This document shows, in pieces, positions 33,411 to 44,252 of a DNA stretch of 64,000 nucleotides. The notes beneath the pieces were generated by a model, which had not been told where the DNA came from, ran no database searches, and saw nothing but the letters and a program-made list of their open reading frames with translations. Source of the DNA: Desmodus rotundus (Eukaryota; Chordata; Mammalia; Chiroptera; Phyllostomidae); contig NC_071388.1 of assembly GCF_022682495.2 (NCBI RefSeq), positions 81,717,073 to 81,781,072 of the forward strand. Reading direction: 5' to 3'. Each line of letters begins with the position of its first letter. Positions within the stretch are counted from its first letter, which is position 1. A program made the position numbers and the translations under genes.

Positions 33411-34920
33411 GCCATTTTTTAAATGGATTCAGAGTCATAGTTTGTTGGGAAGTGAGGTAACAAAGGAAGCTCAACAATATCCTTTCCTAAGGAGAACTCT
33501 CAAAACTGGCGGAGTAGAGATTTTGGGTGTTAATTTGGAGAGTCAAAGCTTCAATTGCAACTATTAAGTCTACAAAGCTCAGTACGTAATCTAATAGTGA
33601 GTAATAAGTAGCTCGAATGTACTTGTGTAGAATGGGTCACAGGCTCTTAAATTCTCTTTCAATCCATTGGCTCATAGGTTTATATATTGTTAGGGTATAT
33701 GATCAAATAGGATCTTAAATATCATTTAACTTAATGCTTCATTTTATGCATGAGAAAACTGGCCTAAAAGGGTTGATCCTATGCCTATTAGATGTATATT
33801 ATAGGGAATCTCAGTGGAAATGTTTTGATTGTAAAGAAAAATACCAAAGTAGAATAGGAGACTTAAAAGTCCTGGCCAAGGCTCTTTAACAAGAATTGAG
33901 AAGGATATTAGTAATTTCTTTAATAACTGAATTTTAACATTAAGTTCATATGAAGGAATATTAGTATCATCCTGACACATTCGTGAAATGGCACAAGGTG
34001 GACTAAGAGGTGTGGCTACAGGTCATCTGTGGTCTGAGACTCAATCCATAAATGATTATAATCCATAAGTATGGCAATTGCCTAGTTAGCAAATTTTTTA
34101 ATTTTCATAGTATTTTCTTAAGGACTTAGTAGTTTTAGAGAGTATGGTAATTGGAGATGAGTCTGTATTTCTGTATGAATCATTAGGATGAGTACAAAGG
34201 GAAGCAATGAATTTAAAAATGTATGTGTGTCTTCTGCTCTTTTTTTGGAATCATCCATATATTTGAGTTTGGTCTATAACATACTTATTTCTTAACTCAG
34301 TCCACCTTTAAACAAAATCGTCTGCTAATAAAAGGATGTTCATTAATGCCCTGAATGACTTACATATTGAGAATAATTGCATCTTTCTCAGACTAGACTA
34401 TGAGTAAGAGTATAAAGTAAAAGTCCTAGACAGAGTTGCTCTTGAAATGCCCCATAAAGGATAGCATCAGAGCAACTTGAATTGGTTTTATACAAAATAT
34501 CTGTCCTAGTTTTAGGGGCCATATGACACAAAACAAATGCAATATGGGTGTTTTATTTATAGAAGTGCTTTGAACACTAGAATCAGAGGAAGCACAGGGC
34601 ACGTTTGTGTAATGTGGGACAAGGTTACCCAGACCGAGTGGGGGAAGACCAGGTTTCTCCCCTCATCTCATGGCCAGGCTAGGCTATCCACTCAATGAGC
34701 AAAATGATGACAGGACTCCCCTGTGTTATTTAAATTATTTCTCTTCCTCTCTTTTTTTCTCCAAAGTGCATGGAATAGAAATAGCCAAGTTAAATGCATA
34801 CGTATCAGCAGTCTGCTGTATGTGTTTTTTTTTTTAGCACCTCCCAATTCATATGTCTATAAGTGCTAAGTATAAAATATTAAATAGGAATTCTGACTAA
34901 GGATGGTACTTCATGGCAAC
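33411..34920. other. Mostly unassigned DNA
   Basis: 'atcttaaatatcatttaac...cattttatgcatgagaaaactggcc' at about 33,710-33,770 is probably another very old SINE-type scrap. Nothing else is recognised. Confidence 0.4.
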
Positions 34921-35265
34921 TGCTAAAGTCTCAATGTTTGTTTCCCCTCCAAATTCCCATATTAAAATCCTAACCCCCAGAGATAATGGTATTAGGAGGC
35001 ATGGACTTGGGAAGGTGCTTAAGTCATGAGGGAGAAACCCTCATGAATGGGATTGGTGCCTTTACAGAGAGAGGCTCCAAAGAGATGTCTAGTCCCTTCT
35101 ACAATGTGAGGATTCAAGGAGAAGTCTGTGTCTGTGAAGAGAGTCCTCAAAGAACCAGGCTGGCACACTGGGGTCAGCCCCTACAATTCTGAGAAATATT
35201 TTTTCTGTTGTTTATAACCCACCCAGCTTGTATATTTTGTTCTAGTAGCCTGATGGACTAAGACA
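34921..35265 (+). mobile_element. Solo LTR, MST/MLT1-like (MaLR)
   Basis: The 345-base block follows the MaLR LTR from 'caatgtttgtttcccctcc' through 'ggtattaggaggcatgg', 'cttaagtcatgagggagaaaccctcatgaatgggattggtgcc' and 'gttgtttataacccacccag' to '...tgatggactaagaca'. Flanking pentamers gcaac (34,916-34,920) and gaaac (35,266-35,270) are a plausible target duplication with one mismatch. No internal sequence is present. Confidence 0.87.
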
Positions 35266-35947
35266 GAAACATCTGACTTGGGCCTATAGCGTGCCTGTTT
35301 CTTATCCCAATCTATCCTTAAACAAAGTCATCTCAGTAAGTTGGTCAATTGGCTGAGACTTCACTAAATAAAACAATTGATCTGAAAAATATTTTGGCAT
35401 CTTAGATGTTCAACAGCCTTATTACAAAACATATTTACTCTTGTGGTAGTTGGTTCTTTGAATGCATTTAACTCAAGAGAGGTAGGGAGTTAATACAAAT
35501 GTGCTTTGTGGATTCAAGCACTTAAAGACTCCTCCCCTGAATATCCACACTTTCACCAGGAGATCTCAGCTTGTGCTTTGAGACAGGTCTGCACAGAGCT
35601 TACTACCAAAGAGGGTGTAAAAGCTTTGAGGAAAGAGGACTGAGCAGACAAAGGAGCCAGGTGTGAGAAGTTGAACAATATTCCCCCCCTTTTTTTAATT
35701 CCAAACCCAAACAGCTCTGAAAACAGATTTTTCCTGATTTATGCAAACACATTTAGTGGAAAATCTAAAGTGAATTAGTGATGCATATGTTGAGTCTTCA
35801 GTTGGCCCTGTAGAATATTCCCAAGAGTCATTGTGGATTGTCAGAGTGTTTGATTACAAGGGTTGCGCCACAACCTGCCAGGGGATTAACAAAATACATA
35901 GTGTGGACTCCATACTGTATATTTTTTATCCTCACCTTAAGACATTC
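35266..35947. other. Unassigned DNA between LTR and L1
   Basis: Nothing is recognised here. Confidence 0.4.
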
Positions 35948-36181
35948 TTTTAATAGTTTATTTTTTTTACTGTATTTTTCCATTATCATTTATCCCTCTC
36001 TTCTGTCTCCCACTTCCACCCACCCCTTGCCCCCTAACAATCACCACACTGTTGTCCTTGTCCATGAGTCCTTTCTCCTTTTTGGTCAATCCTTCCACCC
36101 TCAACCACCCCCCAGCCCACCACCAGAGCTGTCTGCCTGCTCTGTATCTAGAAGTCTGTCTCTATTTTGCTGTATTTTGCT

Positions 36182-39100
36182 CTAGTTCAGTTTGTTTATT
36201 AAATTCCACATGAGTGAAATCATATAGTACAATATTTGTTTTTCTCTGACTGGCTTATTTCACTTAGCATAAAGTTCCCCAGGCCGTCCATGCTGTTGCA
36301 AAAGGTAGAATTTCCTTCTTTTTTATGGCCAAGTAGTATTCCACTGTGTAAATGTACCATAGCTGTTTTTTCAGTTATCTACTGATGGGCATTTGGGTAG
36401 CTTCCATATCTTGGCTATTATGAATAATACCACAATGTATATAAGGTTGCTTTCATCCTTACAAATTAGTGTTTCAGGTTTCTTTGGAAAAACTCCCAGA
36501 AGTGGAATTGCTGGGTCATTTCCATTTTTAAAGTCAGTTCCATTTTTAAATTTTTGAGGTAACTCCATACTGCTTTCTACAGTGGCTGTACCAGTATTTA
36601 TTCCCATCAACAGTACTTAAGGGTCCCCCTTTCTCTACATTCTCCCCAGCACTTGTTTGTTGATTTATTGATGATAACCATTCTGACAGGTGTGAGATGA
36701 TATGTCATTGTGGTTTAAATTTGCATTCTCTGATGATTAGTTATGTTGAGCATTTTTCATATGTCTATTGCCCATCTGGATGTCTTCTTTGGAGAAGTGT
36801 CTATTCAGGTCCTTTGCCCATTATTTAACTTTATTGTTTTTTGGTGTTGGGTTTTATAAGTTCGTTATAAATTTTGGATGTTAACACCTTATCAAACATA
36901 CCAGAGAAGATGTTCTCCCCTTCTGAGGGTTGTCTTCTTATTTTGTGGATGGCTTCCTTTGTTGTGCAAAACCTTTTTAGTTTGATGTAGTCACATTTGT
37001 TTATTTTTTCTCTTTCCTTGCCTGAAGAGATATATCAGATAAAATATGTCTACAAGAAAGCAATGTCCAAGATTTTACTGCCTGGTTTTTTCTAGAGTTT
37101 TTATGGTTGAGTGTAACATTGAAGACTTTAATCTCTTTTGAATTTATTCTTGTGTGTGACATTAGAAGGTGGTCTAGTTTTATTTTTTTGCACAAATCTG
37201 TACAATTTTCCCAATACCATTTATTGAATAAACTATCTTTAGCCCATTTTATGTGCTTGCTTACTCTGTCAAATATTAATTGACTATAAAGGCGTGGGTT
37301 TATCTCTGCATTCTCTATTCTGTTCCATTGATCTATGTGTCTGTTTTTATGCTCGTACTATGCTATGTTTTCATTACTATGGTCTTATAATATGGTTTGA
37401 TATTAGGTAGCATGATTCCTCCAACTTTTTTCTTCTTTCTCAAAATCTCTGTTGTAATTCAGATTCTTTTGTGATTTGTTATACATTTTTGAAATATTTG
37501 TTCTAGTTTTGTGAAATACATGATTGGTGTCTTGATAGGAATTGTGTTGGATCTATAGATGACTTTGGGTAGTATGGACATTTTAACGATATTAATTCTT
37601 CCTATCCATGAACACGGTATGTGTTTCCACTCTTTGGTGTGTTCTTCAATTTCTTTCTTCAGTGTCTTATAATTTTCCAAGTACAGGTCTTTTAAATCCT
37701 TGGTTAAATTTATTACTAGATATTTTTTTGCGGCAATTGTGAATGGGGCTGTTTTCTTAATTACCCTTTTTGTTACTTCATTATTGGCATATAAGAATGC
37801 AACTGATTTCTGGATATTAATTTTGTTTCCTGCTACTTTGCTGAGTTCATTTATCAGTCTAGTACCTTCTTGGTGGAATCTTTGGGGTTCTCTATGTACG
37901 GCATCATGTCGTCTGTAAATAATGACAGTTTTACTTCTTCTTTTCCAACTTTTCTAATGGATGCATTTCATTTCTTCTTGTCTGATTGCTGTGGCAAGGA
38001 CTTCCAGTACTACATTGAATAAGAGAGGTATAAGTGGACATCCCTGTCTTGTTCCTGATCTTAAGGGGAATGCTTGTAGTTTTTGTCCATTCAGAATGAT
38101 TCTGGCAATGGGTCTGTCATATATGACCTTTATTATGTTTGTATATGTTCCCTCTATTCCCACTTTGCTGAAAGTTTTTATCACAAATCAGTGATGGTTT
38201 TTATAAATTTTTTTCTGCATCTATTGAGATGATCATGTGATTTTAATCCTTCATTTTGTTTATGTGGTGAATCACATTTATTGATTTGTGAATGTTGTAC
38301 CAACCTTGTATCCCAGGAATAAATCCCACTTGATTATGGTGTATGATCTTTTTGGTGTATTGCTATATATAGTTTGCTGAGGATTTTAGCGTTGATATTT
38401 ATCTGGGATATTAACCCATAATAATTTCCCTTTTTTTTTGTAGTGTCTTTTTCCAGGTTTGGAATTAGGATATTGCTGCACTCATAAAATGAGGTGGGAG
38501 TTTTCCCTCCCCTTGAATCTTTTGGAATAGTTTGAGAAGGTGTTAGTTTCCTTGGAATATTTGATGAAATTTATATAAGGAACCATACAGTCCGGGGCTT
38601 TTTTTTGATGGGAGTTTATTGATTACTGCTTCAATTTCACTAGGTGTAATCTGCCTATTCAGATTCTCTGATTCTTCCTGATTTAGTTTTGTAATATTGC
38701 ATGTTTCTAGGAATTTATCCATTTCATCCAGGTTGTCCAGTTTGTTGGCATATAGTTGCAATATTTTCTTACAATCCTTTGTATTTCTTTTGTGTCAGTT
38801 ATTTATACTCTTTATTTCTGATTTTATTTATCTGGGTCTTCTCTCTGTTCTCTTGATGAACCTGGTTAAAGGTTTTTCTATCTTATTTTTCAGTTCAAAG
38901 AACCAGCTCTTGGATTCACTGATTTTTTTGTAGTGTTTTATTACTCTATTTTGTTTAATTCTATTCTTTATTATTACCTTCTTTCTACTCACTTTGGGTT
39001 TGTTGTTCTTTTTCAAGTTCCTTTAAGTGTAAAATCGGATTGTTTATTTAAGTTTTTTCTTATTTCTTGAGATAGATCTTTAATGTAATGAATTTCCCTC

Positions 39101-39974
39101 TTGGGACTGATTTCTCTGTGTATTACAGATTTGAGGTTGTTCTGTTCTCATTTTCATTTGTTGCAAGGTATCTTTTGATTTCTTCCTTGATGTCATTGTT
39201 GACCCATTTGTTGTTTAATAACATGTTATTTATTTTCCATTTCTTTTTGCATTTTACCATTTTCTTCCTGTGATTGATTTTTACTTTCATTGCAATATGG
39301 TCAGAGAATATGCATGATATGATTTCAATATTCTCAAATTTATTGAGACTTGTTTTGTGTACTAACTAACATGTGGCTTATTCTAGAAAATGTTCCATGT
39401 TCCATTGAAAAGGTTGTATATTATGCTATTTTGTGATGTAATGCTCTGAAGATATCAATTAAATCCATTTGGTCTAGCATGTCATTGAAGGTCACTGTCT
39501 ACTTGGAAGGAAAATACATCCATTGTCTGGAAAATATATCCGTTGATGTCACTATATTTCTGTCACTCTCTCCCTTTAGTTCTATCAAGATGTGCTTTAC
39601 ATTCTTAGGTGCTCCTATGTTGGGTACATAAATGTTTACAATGTTATATCCTCTTGTTGTATTTTTCCCTTAATCATTAGGTTGTATCTTTCTTGGTCTC
39701 TTACTATAGCCTTGGTTTTAAAGTCTTTTTGTCAGATATAAGTATTGCTAACCAGTTTTTTTTTCTCTCTATTCACATAAAATATCTTTTTCTATCCCTT
39801 TGATTTTAGTCTGTGTGTATCTTTCACTTGGAGGTGGGTCTCTTGGAGCCAGCATATGTGTGGGTCTTGTATTCTAATCCATTCAGCTACCCTGTGTCTT
39901 TTGTATGGAGCATTTAAGCCATTTACATTTAAAGTGATTATCGATAGGTACATATTTATCATTTTAATTTTCAA
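36182..39974 (-). pseudogene. LINE-1 ORF2 (endonuclease / reverse transcriptase), dead
   Basis: ORF2p nicks target DNA and reverse-transcribes L1 RNA. The N-terminus at 39,974 shows the endonuclease motifs (ITLNVNGLN; WLQETHL). The RT region shows [15 protein letters not shown] (about 38,120) and the catalytic box as FTDD at 37,905-37,919, where active L1s have FADD. The C-terminal part reads [11 protein letters not shown] and DPAIPLLG near 36,500-36,570, and the frame ends with a TAG complement at 36,182-36,184. The length (about 1,260 codons) equals that of an intact ORF2. The longest surviving open pieces are only about 60-80 codons, so it has many breaks and cannot be functional. Confidence 0.93.
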
Positions 39975-40090
39975 CTTTCCTCTTTGTTCTTTTTTTTCTT
40001 TTTCTTAAGTAAAGATCTTTAACATTTGTTGCAATAATGGTTTGGTGGTAACAAATTCTTCTAGCTTTTTTTTCTCTGGGAAGCTCTTTA

Positions 40091-40107
40091 TTTGTTTTTC
40101 AATTTTA
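40091..40107. repeat. Target-site duplication of the nested element, left copy
   Basis: tttgtttttcaatttta is paired with cttcttcttcaatttta at 42,491-42,507: 14 of 17 positions agree and the last ten are identical. Both copies are ORF1 sequence of the host L1. Confidence 0.78.
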
Positions 40108-42490
40108 TTTTATTTTTAATCATATTTTATTGATTATGCTATTACAGTTGTCCCTGTTTTCCCCTTTGCCCCCCTCCACCGAGCACTCCCCATTCCCTCA
40201 GGAAATCCTTATATCTTCTTCATGTCCATGAGCATGCGTATAAGTTCTTTGGCTACTCCATTTCCTATACTGTACATCCCCATGGTTAGTCTGTAACTAC
40301 CTATTTGTACTTTTTAATCTCCTCATCTCTTCATCCACTTCCACACCCCTATCCTATCTGGCAACCATCAAAACGCTCTCCATATCCATTATTCTGTCTC
40401 TGTTCTCCTTGTTTGCTCAGTTTGTTTTTTGGTTCAATTGTTGATAGATATGAAATTTTGCATTTCATTGTTCATTGTTTTGATCTTCTTTTTCTTAAAT
40501 AAGTCCCTTTAATGTTTCATATAATAATAGTTTGGTGATGATGAACTCCTTTAATTTTGTCTGGGAAGCTCTTTATCTGCCCTTTGATTCTAAATGATAT
40601 CTTTGCTGGGTAGAGCAATCTTTGCTGTTGGTTTCTGCTTTTCATGACTGAATATTTCTTGCCAATCCCTTCTAGCCTGCAAAATTTCTTTTGAGAATTC
40701 AGCTCACAGTCTTATGAGACTCCCCTGTAGGTAACTGTTTTCTCTTGCTGTTTTTAAGTGCCTCTCTTTGTCTTCAACCTTTGGCATTTTAACTATGATG
40801 TGTATTGGAGTTGGCCTCTTTACATCCGTCTTGTCAGAGACTCTATGTGCTTCCTGAACTTGCAAGTCTACTTCCTTCACCAAATTATATAAGTTTTTTT
40901 TTCATTATTTTTAGAAATGGATTTCCAATTTCTTGCTGTTTCTTTTTTCCTTCTGGTACCCTATGATGGGAATGTTGGACAGCTTGAAGTTGTCCCATAG
41001 GCTGCTTATACCATCTCTATTTTTTTTTAATCTTTTTCTTCTAGTTGTTCTGATTGGTTGTTTTTTGTTTCCTTATCTTCCAAACCATTGATCTGATTCT
41101 TGGCTTCATCCACACTACTGTTATTTCTCTATAAATTTTTCTTTATTTCTATTAGGGTATCCTTCGTTTCCAATTGGATCTTTTTTATACTGCTGAGGTC
41201 CTCACTAAGTTCCTTGAGCATCCTTATAACCAGTGGTTTGAACTCTGCATCTTATAGATTGCTTACCTCCATTTTATTTAGCTCTTTTTCTGGAGTTTTG
41301 ATTTGTTTTTTTCATTTGGGCATGTTTCTTTGTCTCCCTGTGTTTGTTTCTATGTATTATGTAGAGCTGCTTTAACTCCATGTCTTGGTAGTTTTGCCTA
41401 ATATGGTAGGTGTCCTATAGGGTCCAGTGGCACAGCCTCCTCTATCACCCCAGCAGGGTAATCAAGGTGCACCCTTTGTGTGGGCTGAGTTCACCCACCA
41501 CAGCAGAGTGTTAGTGCTCTGATGTGGTCTGCAGCTGTCTGCTGGGTATGCTGGCTTGTGGTTTCCCAGGGGTGTAGGCCAAGGTCATCCCCCACCTGTG
41601 TTTTCCCTGGGGTCATCCTGCTGAGCTATAAAGCAATTTGAGATTGCTGCTGCTTGTGCCGGGTTTGGAGATTCCCAGGTAAAGCCAAGCTGCGAATCTA
41701 GGCTGGCTTTTGCTAGTGCTTGTCTGGGGCTCACTGAGGCCAGCTGTTGCTTCTTTGAGAAGATTTAGGAAGTCATGCAGTATGAGTGAAGACCAGTCAT
41801 TTATATGGAAAGGGCATGGGTGGGTCCATATGTTGGGTGGGGCAGAGTCTCTGGGGACATCCAAGGCAGGTCAGTGTTAGCCAGATTGATGGAGTCTTAG
41901 ATATGGCACCAGCTTACCAGCTCTTTGGTTCTGTTGGGGGAGGGTTTAGAAAAGGGACAATGGCCTCTGCTCCCCTTAATAGCAGACACTTCAGTTTCTC
42001 CCTGTATTCCACTCGTGACTTTCAAGTTACCTGCTATCCTGGTGCTGGATTTCAGAGGGAGTGAGTCTGTGTAGGTGAGTCCATGTGTGGGTTCTTTAAG
42101 AAGAACTGCTTGGAGCTCCTGAAGTTTCTTCTACTGACTCAATCCCTGCTGGTTTTTCAGCCAAAATTTTGGGGACTCATCTTCCTGGCACTGGAACACT
42201 GGGTTGGTGAGCCTGTTGTGGGACTGAGACTCCTCACTCCTGAGATATCCTTCCTGAATTATTATCCATCACATGTGGTTGTGGGATCAGGCAGTTCAAC
42301 ATCTGTGCCCCCCCCAACATACCAGTCTGGAAAGATGTGTTTTCTTTAATTTGGTGTGTCAGACTTCTATTCAACTTGATTTCTGACACTTCTGAGTGAT
42401 GGTTGTTCTATAATTTAGTTTCAATTTCAATGTGGTTTTGTGAAGAGGTGAACCATGTCTGCCTTTGCCATCATCTTGTCTGGAAGTCCC
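40108..42490 (-). mobile_element. HAL1-like (ORF2-less L1) element nested in L1 ORF1
   Basis: This is a complete L1-like unit without ORF2. Its own 5' end is at about 42,490, with a degraded 'gacaagatgatggc' start motif. A 5' UTR of about 1.2 kb follows, then ORF1 (41,315-40,495), a 3' UTR of about 0.35 kb and an A-rich tail with aataaa. The same layout, at roughly 85% identity by eye in the ORF1 segment I compared, recurs at 51,057-53,482. The host ORF1 reads continuously across the two flanks once one duplicated target copy is removed, which proves insertion rather than rearrangement. It must have used L1 ORF2 protein supplied in trans. Confidence 0.88.
40495..41315 (-). pseudogene. ORF1 of nested HAL1-like element, dead
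   Basis: An L1 ORF1-type frame of about 270 codons. After a decayed N-terminus it has the coiled-coil start MLKELSEDLSSIKK (M at 41,219-41,221), then central and C-terminal RNA-binding regions ending EFIITK...LKGLI and a stop at 40,495-40,497. A TAA lies in the ORF1 frame at 41,252-41,254, eleven codons before that Met; the other copy has TAG at the same codon. Further frameshifts break the rest. If any product was made by the source element, it may have begun at the downstream Met. Confidence 0.82.
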
Positions 42491-42507
42491 CTTCTTCTTC
42501 AATTTTA
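42491..42507. repeat. Target-site duplication of the nested element, right copy
   Basis: Partner of 40,091-40,107. Host L1 ORF1 sequence resumes immediately after it (aatgatagtcttgtttgg on the plus strand). Confidence 0.78.
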
Positions 42508-43220
42508 AATGATAGTCTTGTTTGGTAAAGTAGCCTTGATTGTAGGTCCTTGCTTTTCATCACCTTGAGTATTTCATGACAATCCCTTCTGGCCTGAAAT
42601 ATTTCTCTTGAGAAATCAGGTGACAGTCTAATGGGAGCTCCCTTGTATATAACTACCCACTTTTCTCTTGTGGCTTTAATTTGCCATTTTAATTGTAAAG
42701 TATCTTGTTGTGGGCCTCTTTGGGCCCATATTTTTGGGATTCTCTGCACTTCCTGGACTTGTATGTTTTTTTCCTTCACCCAGTTAGGGAACTTTTTGTC
42801 ATTATTCCTGTGTCAATCCCTTGCTCACCTTCTTCTCTTTCTGGTATTCTCATGATGTGGATGTTGTTGTGCTTCACGTTGGTCCCAAGGTCTCTTAAAC
42901 TCTTCTCATTTTTTTTTTTTTAATTTTCTTTTCTTTTTGCTGCTCTGCTTGGGTGTTTTTTTCTACCTTGTCTTCCAAAGCACTGGTTTGACCCTCTGTT
43001 TCATCTAATCTACTGTTTATTCCTTCTTGTGTATTATTTATTTCAGATATTGCATTCTTTATTTCTGACTGGTCTTTTAAAAGTCTTTTTTTTTTAATGC
43101 TGCTCAGCATCCTTATAATCATTACTTTAAACTCTATATCTAAGAGACTCTAAAAATGGAAAAATTGCTATACTCCATTTCATTTAGGTTTTCTTCTTCG
43201 AAATTCTCTTGTTTTTTCAT

Positions 43221-44252
43221 TTGGAGCCTGTTTCTTTGCCTTCTCAATTTGTCTGCCTCTTTGTCTTTGCTTCTATGTATTAGGTAGAGCTGCAAAAACT
43301 CTGGCTTAGACCTGTGTCAGATGCTGCCTGTAACTGGCTCTGGGCAACCTGTTTGAAACTGTCAGCAATCCACAGCTTATAGCTGCTGGGCCTGGCTGTG
43401 TGGAGAAAGAACCAAGCTGCCCATCAAAACCAGCTTTCATCAGTAGCAAGCCTTGGGGAGGGTCAGTTAAATTCTCAAAGCTCCCAGATCTGCTTCTGCA
43501 GGCTTTTTGTTAGTTTTAATCACTGAAAGTGCCTCCAGCTGTACTTCTCAGCAGCCTGGCTTAAGCTGACAGAGTGGATTGAGAGGGATACCCATGGACA
43601 GGGCTACTGCTTTCCCCCTGTTGATGCCTCATGGAGGGTTGTGCTCTACCTGAAAAAGATGGTTTCTTCAGTGTGGGGAACGACTGAACACTGGGATTCT
43701 CCTGGCTTACCCTTATGCTCTCTCCCTAGAGCCACAAACCCCAAACTCTACTCATATGGCTCTAGTCTGCACTGCCCTCCCTCTGCCGGAGCCAGGGTAA
43801 GTGGCTGCAAATGAAATTTTTTGTGTTGGCCCTTGAAGAGGCTCTCTGCATTTCTAGCCATCTCTTACTAGCACATAGAAATCCTGTTGCTTTTTCTTAG
43901 CTGGTTCTTATTTGGGTTCCTTTCCCAGTTCTGGTGCTCTAGGCTTGGGAGCTGAACTTGGGTTTAGACCCCACACTTCTCAGGGGAAAATTCCCAGCAA
44001 CTGAATATCCCACCAAGACCCCAGCTGCTGCCCATGGGCGCGCAGCCAGCACTCTCACACCTCCGCACTCCCTACCAGTCTTTTTGTCGTGATGTGGTTT
44101 CTTCTGTGGGTACTTGATTATGAAGTTTCTCTCCAGCTGGTGTTCAGCTGGCTATTCAGGATGATTTTTATATAATTTAGTTGTAATTCCAGTTTAGTCC
44201 TGGGAGGAGGTCAGTGTAGTTTCCACCTACTTTGCTGCCATCTTGGATCTCC
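43221..44252 (-). promoter_or_regulatory. LINE-1 5' UTR (internal promoter region)
   Basis: About 1.03 kb from the AAGATGGC-type start to the ORF1 ATG. It is more GC-rich than the ORFs and has a few CpGs near 44,035-44,060 (complement). In L1s this region contains the internal RNA polymerase II promoter, and the AAGATGGC motif is the YY1 site that sets the start point. Promoter activity of this old copy is unknown. Confidence 0.8.

Larger units (their letters stand above)
40005..43220 (-). pseudogene. LINE-1 ORF1 (RNA-binding chaperone), split by insertion
   Basis: ORF1p is the trimeric RNA-binding chaperone of the L1 particle. The candidate ATG is at 43,218-43,220. The coiled-coil part reads from MLSSIKKKRLLKDQ (about 43,110) to KNTQAEQQKEKK (about 42,930). 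The RRM/C-terminal part shows EKWVVIYKGAPIRLSPD and QARRDCHEILKVM (about 42,690-42,560). The last 30 or so codons (EFVTTKP-like, stop at 40,005-40,007) lie beyond the nested element. Joining the flanks gives about 270 codons. Breaks include a frame change near 43,150, stops between 42,895 and 42,780, and the 2.4-kb insertion itself. Confidence 0.88.
35948..44252 (-). mobile_element. Near full-length LINE-1, dead, carrying a nested ORF2-less element
   Basis: The 5' end lies at about 44,252, with ggagatccaagatggc (44,237-44,252 complement), the YY1-type AAGATGGC start motif of mammalian L1s. Then come a roughly 1.0-kb 5' UTR, ORF1 (43,220 to 40,005, interrupted), a spacer of about 30 bases, ORF2 (39,974-36,182) and a 3' UTR ending near 35,948. 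Subtracting the 2.4-kb insertion leaves about 5.9 kb, the normal length of a complete L1. I could not find a clear target duplication at the outer ends, which fits an older age. Many stops and frameshifts in both ORFs make it immobile. Confidence 0.92.

Noticed and set aside
37700..42349. Plus-strand frames of 60-92 codons with hydrophobic stretches over the L1 region
   Set aside because: They are antisense to L1 ORF2/ORF1 or lie in L1-type 5' UTRs; A-rich sense DNA gives T-rich antisense codons that mimic membrane segments.
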